Shown here in pieces: positions 23,123-35,100 of a stretch of DNA of 64,000 nt. The DNA comes from Corythucha ciliata. Lineage: Eukaryota; Arthropoda; Insecta; Hemiptera; Tingidae. Position 1 is the stretch's first letter. The number at the start of each line of letters is the position of its first letter. The DNA lies in NCBI GenBank assembly GCA_038030265.1, contig CM075941.1:12090001-12154000 (forward strand). Direction: 5' to 3'. A model generated the notes under the pieces. That model searched no databases, was not told the origin of the DNA, and saw only the letters and a list, made by a program, of their open reading frames with translations. Both the position numbers and the translations under genes were made by a program.

Positions 23123-26100
23123 GACTCAAAGCCAGGAACTCCCGCTGTCACCATGAACGTTGGCGGAATAGTTTTCACTTTTATTCGATTTTTTTTATTT
23201 ATAGCGTTTTGGACCATTACGCTCCCATCTTATCAATGACGTGACAATGGAACGATGTACGTAAAAATATTTTGTAAAGCTTTCAAACTACTGTTGAACT
23301 CGTCCCAAGCCCAAGAAGAGGTTTCTTCTTTTAAAAAAATAGGGTGGGCGTTAGTAACGGAAATTCTTTTTATGATGTGCCTGTGAAGCTGCACTTGGGC
23401 AGGAAGGATGGGCGTCGAGTTTGGACCATCGAAGATTGAAAAGATTTCTATTAAAAAAAACAAAAAAAAAACTGGCATCTGAGATGGATTTGAGCCCTTC
23501 ACCGTCCGCGTGTACGTACAAATTATACGGACTGAACTGTTTGAAAATAAGGTTTCAAACTGTACTGGATTTTTAGAAAGAACGTGTGTACTGTAACTAC
23601 TTCGGAGAGCCATCAAATTTTAATTAAAATTCTCCCAATCCCATCTGAATATCTTTATCGCTTTTTTTTTGTCGTTCTGGCATCCAAGAGCTCTGGGACA
23701 TTTTAGTGCTCTTTCAATAGCTTCCCTCGACCAATCGCGAATATAAACATTACCCGAAAGACCAACGTGAAACTCTCATTTGGGGCCTTATACACAGGAA
23801 CGTTTTTGGAAGCGGAGACCGGCTGCAATTTGTCTTTTTTTACGCACGAGGCGGCGTATGGTCTGAGAGACTCAACAACCCGCCACCCTACCCAGCCACC
23901 ACCTGCCGGTCCGGCTAAAATCGAAACACCTTGAAACACAAGAAATCCGTCTCGTGGAACGGATTTTGACGAAAACAGTCCAAAATTTAAAATCGGACGA
24001 ATCGGCATGTTTATGGGTGTCGACCAGGCGACTCATTGAATGGGTTATTCCACTTCCAGTACGATGATTCTGCCAATTTTCTGGAGCCGCACGGCCACGG
24101 AAATGACAGCTCTGCTGAAAAGTTCAAGTCCTCTTTAGCTTCCCATAAACGCACAATAATGATTGCGCAATTTGGGGTTTGTACAATAAAATAGTTCATC
24201 TGTGGATATAGTATTGATGGGCTGTACAATATTGTGCAATCCATTTGTGTTTAAACATCAGAAAAAAATTAGTAAAATCCCATTATATTGTGCAATTCGT
24301 CGTCAAGGGCCAACGTCAACATAATATAGTATTGTGCGTATATGGACCCCTTTAGTCTCACTGTCAGAATGAACAATATATATATATATATTCAAAGCGT
24401 TGAATTATGGCTAGTCACGAATTAGCTTTTTCAACACTGCCCACGAATTACCGCTTATGCTCAATTTAAGCCACCAATTACCATTTTCATAAATTTGAGC
24501 CTCGAATCAGCACTTTTCTCAAGTTTGCCGCGCATTGGGGTTTTTTTCATAGTTTTTTCTTTTAGGTATTGCCTTAAAATAACGTTCGTATCCCGTGAAT
24601 ACAAAGATTGATCTCAATCTTAGCAGCGATTCATCAAAATTTTAGCCGTGAGTCTTACTCGTTAATTAACAATTCTTCTCAACTTCAGCCGCAAATCAGT
24701 GCTATTTCTCAGTTTTAGTCGCGAATTACCGATTTTTCTTAATTTGAGCATGAATTGGCGTTTTCCTCAATTTTAGCTGCTGTGAATTAGGTGATTTTTT
24801 TCTTTTTCATTTTTAGCAATGAACTTAACGCATTTCGCACGCCTTATCCGCGAATTGCCAACTTTTTTTCAATAAGAGCCGCGAAAAATGGTTTTTCTCA
24901 GAAGTCAGAATCTATTATCGCTTTTTCAATTTCATCCGCAAATTAGCGCTTTATCCGCGAATCAGCGATTTGTCTAAATTTTATCCGCGCATTAGCAATT
25001 TGTCTCAATTTTTGCCGCTAATTAGCGATTTTTCTCAATTTCTGGCTCACAGGCCAGAGAGCAGATTAGGCAAATCAGCCTCAGAGGCAGATTAGCGTTA
25101 TGCTCATATGCAAATGTGAATTAGCGCTTTTTTACATTTTTAGCGACGAATTAGCGCTTTTTATACATTTTATCCGTAAATTAGGTAGGGAGTTTTCCCA
25201 ATTTTAATCGTGATTTAGCGTGTTTCTCAATTTCCACCACGAATTAGAGCATTATTCTAATTTTTTTAATCCCCGAATCACTGCTTTTTCTTAATTTTGG
25301 CCAGGAATTATAGTGTTTTTTCTACATTTCACCTGTGAAATTTGCCATTTTTCTCGATTTCAGTCCCGATTTAGCGTTTCCTCAATTTTAGTCGTGTCCC
25401 CCCCCCCCTCACACTTTTAGTTTACCAATGAATAAGCGCCTTTTCTCAATTTTAGCCGTGGGCATGGTCTAATAACAGCAAATTAGCAAATGTGTTGATT
25501 TTGACCGTAAAATGTCCCCTCACTCAGTGAATCTCTGCCTTGAATTAGCTTTTTTGTCAATTTCGCCCGGAATTAGCGTTTTTTAAAAAAATGTTTGCCC
25601 TGAATTAGCGTTTTACCCAATTTATGTCGTGAATTTGTGATTTTTCAGTCGCGAACTAGTGTTTTTCTCAATTTTAGCGCCGAATTAGAGCACTTTCTCA
25701 TCGGGTTTTATTACCAAATTACTGTTTTTACTCATCTTAAGCGATTTTTTCATACTTAGCACATTTTCCATGCCTTATCCGCGAATTAGCGCTTTTTCTA
25801 CATTTTATCCGCAAATTAGTTAGCGAGTTTTCTCAATTTCAATCGTGAGTTAGCTTTTTTATCAATTTTAGCCACGAATTAGAGCATTGTAGTTTTTTAT
25901 TCCCGACTCACTGCTTTTTCTTAATTTCGGCCATGAATTAGTGATTTTCCTCCATTTAACCTGTGATTTTTTTTTCACTTTTAGCCCCGATGAAGCGTTT
26001 TCCTCAATTTTAGTTGCGTTACCACCCCTCTTTCAGTTTGACAATAAGTAAACTTTTCTCAGTCTGAGCTTTTTCTCAGTTTTAGCCGTAGACATGGCCC

Positions 26101-29100
26101 AATACCAGCAAATTAGGGTCTATTTTGAGTTAATTTTAGCCGTAAAATGTCCGTCACTCCGTGAATCTCTGCCTTGAATTAGCGTTTTTACCAATTTCTG
26201 CCTTGAATTAGCGGTTTTTTCTGCTCTGAATTCGCGTTTTTCTCAATTTCTGCCTTGAATTAGCGGTTTTTTAAATTTCTGTCCTGAATTATCGCGAATT
26301 ATTTTTCTCCTCAATTTTAGCCACGAATTCGAGCTTTTTCTCATTTTTTTATTCGCAAGCAGTGCCGGCCAGCCGCCCAGATCAGCCGAGATTTGGCGTT
26401 TTTTCAACGTTTCTTCTCAATTTCATCGGTGAATTAGGTAGTTTCCTTCATTTTAGCCACGAATAAGCGTTTGTCTCCATCTTAGCCGCGAATTTGCGAT
26501 TTTTCTCATATTTTTCTACATTTCAGCCACAAATTAATTAGAGTGTTTCCCAAATTTTCGTCGCGAATCACCTAAAGTTTTTTCTGAATTGTGCCGTGGA
26601 TTAGCGTTTTTTTTCACTTTCTGGCACAATGTTACCCTCAGAAGCCGTGAATTTGACCTTTTCTCCATTTAAATCGTGAATTAGCCTTTTTTCCCCTAAC
26701 TTCAGCACTTCTTCTCAATTTATCGGTGAATTAGCCACGGATTAGCGATTTTTCTGAATTTTTGCGGTGAATTCGTGTTTTTCCTTATTTTAACCGCTAA
26801 TGAGACATTTTTCTCAATTTCGTCCATGAATTAGCACTTTTTCTTAATTTCAGATTCGAATGTAGCGTTTATTTTTCGCTTATAGCTATGAATTAGCGCT
26901 TTTTCTCAGTTTGAGCCGCGGACTTGACTTCAGAAGCCGAAAATTGTGGTTTCTATACTTCTAGCCTCTAATTAGGGCATTTTCTGTACTTTATCCGCGG
27001 AAGCTAGCCGTGAAGTAGCTAAGTATTTTTCTTAATTTTAGTGATTTTGTGTGTATGTCATTTAGTGCTTTTTCTCTTGGGGGCCTTAAACTGAGAAAAA
27101 GTGCTAGTCCATAGCTAAAAGTGTAAACAAAATTGTTAATGTGGGCAGAAATAGCTCATGCACCGCTAACATGCGGCCAATATTGAAATAAAGTCACTAA
27201 TTAACGCGGCTGAAATCAATGAAAAACGTTATACTTGCTGCGCTCAAAGTGAAAAAAAGTGTTAAGTGCTGAAAAGGTAAAAAAAAACGCTAAATTGTTG
27301 CAAAAGTATTAGAGGAAAACTTCAATTAATGCCAAAAATTGAGATAAATCGCTAACATGGGATAAAAACGTTACTTCGCGGCTAAAATTGAGGAAAACCA
27401 CCAATTCCCTGATAAAGCATAGAGGAAAAGCTCTGTAATTCACGGCTAGACTTGAATAAAAATCCAATTTTCGACTATTATATAGTTTTCAAATATGCAC
27501 AAATCAAATGCGCTTTTTCTTAGGGCATTTTTTCCCCTCCTCAGTTTGCTGGATGCGCCCCTTAGAACACGGCGTCCCCGGATCGCCAAGCTCGCTCGCC
27601 CCCCCCTTAAATCCAGCACTGCTCCAAAATTACTGTTTTTCCTCATTTTCAGCAGCGATTTTCTTTATATTTTTAGCAACGAATTTGCGTCGTATCCTCG
27701 AATTAGCGCTTTTTCTACATTTTATCCGCAAATAAGGTAGAGATTTTTCTCAATTTCAATCGCGAGTCAGCGTTTTTATCAATTTTAGCCACGAGTGAGA
27801 GCTTTTTTTTATCCTTGACTCACTCTTTCCTGCGAATTTGCCATTTTTCCAGTGCGAATTTGCCAGTGATATACGCGTGTATTGAGGCCTTTTTTGTTGT
27901 TTTTTCGACTTCTGGGCTGTCTATTGCGGGCTCGCCCCCCCCCCCCATCGAAAACGGTGGCTCACGATGAGAACCCCTTCAATGGCTCGTCTGATGGATT
28001 TTCAGATTCTCCGCAGCGCCTCTTAAAGCGAAACAACTTAAAACAAACAAAATGATCGTTTTTACTGGTTTCGGCAGATTTTATCGAGTCCAGACTAGTG
28101 CGTCCTCGGCTCTTCCTCGGATATTTTAGGCCTGTCGATTGCTTGGCCATCCCTGCACGTGACCCGTGAAAACATTGAATCCAGAAGCCCTTCAACGTGT
28201 TCGCCTGCTCGAGATTCCCCGTGTCAAAAAACTCGGAGATACGTGGTTTCGTCCAATTTTGAATTTTGGCATTTTTCGTCCAAATCGCCCTTGGGCGTTT
28301 TTGACCATTTTTTAGTCCTCGATTTGAGCCGGGCGCTTTGAACAATGCAACCAGTTTCCCATTAAAACTCCACCACCTAGTCTCCTCCAGTGCCCCTCCA
28401 AATATAAGTCAAAAATGAGCGTTTTGCTTCGTCATAGATTTGGTCATTTTTCTCGGCCGGTTGAAGTCCATTCGGATCGAGGCTACCAATCTTGTTGACT
28501 CCCCCCCCCCCCACTCTTTCGGGAATAATTTGGCACTCGGAAAGCGTGCCGGGGGTAAGGATTGAAATCGCCGTCTGATTTTCGGGTTCGTCGTGTCGAC
28601 GAGTCATTGAACATTTGGAGACCCCAGTGGTTGGGGGGGGGGGGGAGATGCTGGACTGCTGAGTATGGTCACAATGCGGTGGCGGCCGGGTGGGGTGCGT
28701 GGCCCTGCCTTTGGATCCGCGCCCGGCTGCTTGCCGCTGTCGATTATTGTCCCTATATACGTATATGGGGACTCATAAACCGCGTCCGTCTCAAATCGAA
28801 ACACTTGGCAAAAATTGCCCGAAATCGTTAAAATCACCCCTACCACTGGACGATTTTTACGAAAAATTCCGACATTTAAAGTTGGTCCTCGACTCGGTAA
28901 ATCCGAAAATGGAAACAACTTTTTGGCCAAACGAACCGTGATTTCATCGTTTTTAGCTTTCAGAATCCCCAAGTATTTCCCTGCACACAACTTGAGACCG
29001 AAATTCTCTCAATCCACCGAATATTTTTACATTGCTTTTTTTTCATTTTTCAATTTAGGGCTCTTTCAACTTCCCCCTCCCCCATCCCTCGATCCATTCA

Positions 29101-32100
29101 CAACCGTTTCCCCTACCTACCTTTCCTAATACCACACTGTGTGATAGAATCTTAGCCCATCCATTTAAACGCCAGACTTCTTCGATGATGAAAATCTCTC
29201 ATAGTACGTTATTTTCTTTTTGCTTCTATTGTCCAACTCCTATAAAGTCAGTGTTCTCCCCCCTCCTCCTCCAACCGTCCACTGTTTCGAGAAACAAACA
29301 AACATAAAATCTCAGCAGTTTTTTTCATTCATTAATTAGCAGAATAGATTTATTACCCTCTCTCTTGAGAACAAGAAAAAATATACAGCAGGGGGTGGGA
29401 GGATTAATGATCTCTTGGCCATTTTTTTTTTTTAATTTCCGCAGGTCTTTTTACCGGGCAGAGCCATTTTTGTTCGTAAAAGCCTTAACATTTTCAAACT
29501 TTCCAATTAATTTGTTTCTGGATTTTGCTGTTGAATGGGAACAGGGGGGAGGGGTTCATTGTCGGACCAGTACTTGTCATGGCCGTGGGTTATTGTCGCG
29601 TCATTTTTCGAGTGACTAGTGGGGGCGGGGGGGAGGCCTCGAGATTTCGTTGAACAAAAAGATTGGACGAGGAAAAATTGAAGTTGAAAAAAAAAAAAAA
29701 ATTAAAAGCGTCTTTTTGTTTCTTTTTCACGAACTTCTCTATCTCTATTTCTATGAGAAGTGAGAACCTTAAGTCTCTTCCTTCCGCCCACCTTTTTTCC
29801 AAGTCGCATAGAGTCAACAGCCTCCCTGTAACAGCCTGGCAGCTTTTTTTTTTCTCTCTCTCTCGGTCTTCTTGGAAAAGCACGCAAGAATTTCTTGGCT
29901 AAGATGATTCTTCCTCCTAACGCTGAAGAAGATGAAAAAAAAAAAAAAAATGTTGTAACGCATAATCCGAAACTAAACTCCCCCCCCCCCCTGAGATTTT
30001 ACCGACTGCTGTGGTTCGCCGAATTCCTCGCTGTTGGAACTTGGAAGCCTCTCGATATTATAGCTTGTTCACACGTGGCCGTAATTTGTTAATTACCCCC
30101 ATATTCATGCCGTCTCACTCGCTAAAATAACAAAATTTGCATCTAATTTAAAAATATAATTCGTATAATAGTGGAGGTAGTAAAAGGGTTGATATGGTCA
30201 GGGGGAGGGGGGAGACCACTAAACAACTCGCTTCCTTTTTTCGTGGTCCGAGAGGTTTCTTAATTTACTACCCACGGAGCTTTTTCTTGAGTAAACTAAC
30301 GATCAAATTCAGGTTGAATACGCACGCGGGTAATTAAAGAGAGGGTTTTTTCATTGTGAAACAAAAAAAATGGGGGGGGGGGCAGGTGCACCTTAGTCCA
30401 CTAATGCCTCTACTGTTCTTTCTATAATAAAAGTTATTGTTGCCGTTTGATCTATGAGCTGATGATGTTACAGAGGAGGACTCCCACCTTTCAACTTGCG
30501 GTTTTACGAATATTTTCGAAAGATATTCGGTTTCGTATGTGAGGTCGCGAAAGACGCCAGAAATACCTAACGAATTAATACGAGCTGGAAAAAGGTTAAG
30601 TTTCAGAGGGGGGAAAACAACCTTAAGGGTTCTTTTTAAATTTAATGGCAGCTCCTTTGGCCATATTTAGAACGCGTGCTGGTGCCAAAAATTCTTTTCA
30701 GCTCCAGTATTAATGACATCTAAGGCGGTCCCTTGCCTCAAGAGATACGATCTAATATGCTAATGACTCCTCTGAACAGTTATAGGGTTTCTAAGTGTAA
30801 TCTTGGAGAAAACATTGTATAAAATATAAATTTTTAAATTAAAGAAACCTGCGCTGAAGGATGCCGCATGCCTTTCAATAATACTTTCGAGGTGAAAAAG
30901 TGGAGTTGTCTTTGTGTAACAGTATTATGGAATGAAGATTAATGAATGCTTCGGCCCATAGGCAGGTTGTTTTTTTTCTTCTAGAGTACCCTCGTATCTA
31001 TCAGAATTATAAAGCCCTTCGACGATAAACTTACACTGCCCCTTAATTGTCAAGTCTGAGAAGAACTTCTATCTTCATGGTAGTAAAAGACGGCAGATAA
31101 ATTAGTTAATTTACTTTTCTTAGTTAAAAGATCGACCGTCATTCTCGACATGATGCTGTTGTAGTGGCAGGACTAGAACATTTTTCAGAGCCTCATACGA
31201 TCGGAGTCGGAGAAATAAATTCAAAAATTACTCGTACGAGTGCTCAAATCACCCTACCCATTCCCACCATTTCACTATTACTTATTTAACTTGGGAGAAT
31301 CACTGTCTCAAAATTGCCTGCTTCCTGTTTAGCTCTAAGAAAAAATAAATTTAAAAAGTAAATCGTCTTGCAAGGTATACAAATCCCATTTTATAGCCGC
31401 CTTGGAAGATTAAAAACGTTTAAAAAAATAATCAGAATAAACCCCGTTCGGCGAAAAAAAGCAATTAGGTACTCTTTTCTTCATTATTCTTCGGTTGGCC
31501 TCTCCGTCAATTAATAAGATGGCCTATCGTAGTCAATCTCCGTTCATTATATTCGTGGTTAAACAGATTAGGTCAATTGGTGCCGTTTCTTCCGGAAAAA
31601 AAACGTTCATTTTTTTTTTTTTTAAACTAATCATGAAACTATGAAAACGGGTTGTTTTTAATTAGGTTATACTGGTGCAATCAATCCTTCCCCCTTCTTC
31701 TCCATCACGCAGGGTCCGTGAAGTTTGTCATTGAAGCGAGTCGCACAGTCTCGCCGTCTGTCGCACAATGATTTATTTCCGCGAGAGCGCAAGCCAAATA
31801 GAGGAGAAGGGGCGTGCCTCTGTTTACATCCGGCGCCTAATAATCTGCAAAAAGGCGCCGCCTGGCCATCGCAGGGTCTCTCGCTGTTTGCATTGCACAC
31901 TAGAAATGAAGTCGCCGAAGGTTTCCGTATAAAGCACGCGGAGAGAAAACGCTCCAACTCAGTAGCGTAGCGAGGTATAGTTGAGGGGTGGGCTGGGGGC
32001 TCTTTTTGTAACACCAAATTTTGCCCATCTGGCCGCTCATTCGTTGCAACATTTTGCACTGTTGACGCATTAAAAAAAACAATTTCGCTGGGTAGGCTGA

Positions 32101-35100
32101 TTAAACAAAAAAAAAAAAAAAAAATGGGACCGTTATGCCATTCCCTTGTCACTGAATTTGCTTGATATTCACGACACCCGACTTCTAAAATTGCCCCTTG
32201 AAATTCGCACGCGCTGTTTTGTTGGAGATCCGTGGCCAAAATATAGAAAAAAAACCGCAGCTTTTCGTGCAGAAGCAGCATCCTGAAGAAAATTTAGAAA
32301 AAGAGGCAATAATAATGCGCTGTTGGGACGGTCCTGTGACCGAAATTCCGCTAATTCACAGTTAAAATGGAGGAAAAAGGACTACTCGTGGATGAAATTG
32401 AGAAATGGAGCTCGCATTTAACAAAACATGCACATTCGTGATCTCGCCATCCTGCGTCAAGGCCAAAATTAAGAAAATACGACAATTCGCGGTTTATCGA
32501 GACCAAAAATGAGAAAAGGGGCTCGTCCACGAACAAGACCCCCAGAATTGAGAGGAAGCCCTCATTTGCAAGAAAAATTGAGGGGAAAAAAACGCAAATT
32601 CGTGGTAAAAATTAAGAAAAACAGCTCTTTCGCACCTAAAATCGCACCAATTCCTCGTTTCGCGATGTAAAATATCCATGCCAAAAATATAAGAAAAGCA
32701 GCTAATTCAAGGTTTATGCAGACCTTTTCGAGGATAAATTGAGAAAAAAAGGCTCGATTGCGGACCTTTTTTGTGTGCCCCCGCCACTTTGGAACAACTC
32801 TGGATCGTGCGCCTCTGATTGAGTCGTGGCTCTCGCTGCTACAAAAAAAAATTTTGCGCTATTGACTCATTTAAATAGCAAGTTTCTCGTTGTTGCCAGC
32901 TGACACACTGAAGAAAGAAAGAAAAAATCCGTGAGTTTGGCCCACCCAAAACCACAATTTGGCGTGCCCCGGCTCGTACAAAATGAAATTTCGCTTAGTT
33001 GACTCTTTTTCAAATTCGATTTCGTGGGCCTGAAAAAAAAAATTGTATTAAAAAACAAATTATCACGCTGATGACGTGTTCCAAACTGAATTTCGCGAAT
33101 TATATTCAAAATTAATTCAGCGGGATTGAGTACGCCCCCCACCCTAACCACAGCAAGCCAATGTCCAAGCACTGCAATGGTCCAACCACAGTAATGGTCC
33201 AACCATAGCAAAGATCGAACCACAGCAAAGGTCCAACCACAGCCAATGTCCAACCACAGCAATGGTCAAACGACAAAAAAGGTTCAAACACAGCAAAACT
33301 ACAACCACATCCAAGGTTCAACCACAAACATGGTCCAACCACAGCAAAGATCCAACCACAGCCATGGTCCAACCACAGCCATGATTCAGCCACAACAAAG
33401 GCCCAACCACAGCCATGGTTCAGCCACAACAAAGGCCCAACCACAGCCAATGTCCAACCTCAGCAATGGTCAAACGACAAAAAAGGTCCAAACACAGCAA
33501 AGGCCCAACCGTAGCGAATGTCCAACCACAGCCAATCTCAGCCAATGTCCAACCACAGCCAAGGTCAAACCACAGCCAATGTCCAACCACAGCAAAGGTC
33601 AAACCACAGCCAAGGTCAAACCACAGCCAAGGTCAAACCACAGCCAAGGTCCAACCATAGCAATAGTCGAACGACAAAAAATGTCCAACCACAGCCAAGG
33701 TCCAGCTACAGCCACGGTTCAACCACAACAAAGGCCCAACCATAGCCAATGTCCAACCACAGCAAAGGCCCAACCATAGTCAATGTCCAACCACAGCCAA
33801 TGTCCAACCACAGCCAATGTCCAACCACAGCAAAGGTCAAACCACAGCAAAGGTCAAACCACAGCCAAGGTCAAACCACAGCCAAGGTCCAATCACAGCA
33901 ATAGTCGAACGACAAAAAATGTCCAACCACAGCCAAGGTCCAGCTACAGCCACGGTTCAACCACAACAAAGGCCCAACCATAGCCAATGTCCAACCACAG
34001 CAAAGGTCCAACCACAGCCAATGTCCAACCACAGCAATGGTCAAACGACAAAAAAGGTTCAACCACAGCAATGGTCAAACGACAAAAAAGGTACAAACAC
34101 AGCAAAACTACAACCACATCCAAGGTTCAACCACAAACATGGTCCAACCACATCCAATGTTCAACCACATCCAAGGTCCCAACCACAGCAAATAGCTTCA
34201 ACCTCAGTAAGGCTTTCTTTGTTCCCTCTTCTTCCTTTTCTTGAATTCTAAATTCCGAGCTCCCAAGGAAAGCCGCGGGCTCCGGGATAACGGAGTCAGT
34301 GTCCCCTTCCCTCTTTCGACAAGCCTGCTAGCCCGCGTTCCGAAACCCCAAAAACAGGTCCGAAACTTGCTATTTCGCTGAAACAAAGACCGGAAACTAC
34401 CAAATTCCGGGATACTTTGACCGGAAACACGCAATTTTGCGAATATTTAAACCCGAAACTTAAAATTTCACAGATATTTAGCTCCGAATGATGTTACTTC
34501 TCTCAATAGGTTATATGTGTACATGGCGACATTGGATTTTCAGCAGCTACAATGTGCAAAATTATTGATTATTAATAGCGAGGCAAATCCGCGAAAATGT
34601 TTTTTCGCGAGTGTAACACGCGAAAATTGGTTCAGTGAGCCAGATCAGTGTATGAATGGGTTTTTTGGTTTAAATTGTTTGTATAGTCGCTTAAACTACG
34701 TGGGTTAGTGGATAAAGCTTGCGTACATCTGTAGCCGTAGTAGCCTACATCGTCTGTCTTCCCTCGTTGAGGTTCATAAAAAATGAACCGGTTTCGGCTG
34801 CTCGCCATCTTCAGCATTTTGGTTCCCCAACCAAATGCTCAGTTCGAAAATCCGCGAAATTACTTTTATAATGATGAAATTAAGTTATTAGCGAGTCAGA
34901 CCCACGAAAAAATGGTCTTTTAGCGTGCCAAATCGGCGAAAAGGGTTTTGAATTAGGCAACCCCGTGAAACTGGCCGTCTGAAATCCCTAAAATTGGTGT
35001 TTCAGTGAGATTTGTTATACCGAGCCGGATCCGTGAAAATGGGGTTTTCGGCGAGTTTAATCCGCAAAAATGAATATTTTTCTCAAGAACAATATCCCAG

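Noticed and set aside
31667..32281. Minus-strand open frame of 204 codons
   Set aside because: Runs through a poly-A/T tract (a run of F) and a transposon-like terminus, has no domain signature, and has unlikely residue composition.
33246..34251. Long plus frames (177, 144 codons) with [12 protein letters not shown] repeats
   Set aside because: Pure translation of the 17-bp minisatellite. Frames overlap each other, and there is no unique sequence or splice context.
34695..34780. tRNA-like TGGGTTAGTGGATAAAGC (A-box-like)
   Set aside because: No B box at the right distance and no cloverleaf. Chance or very old SINE relic.
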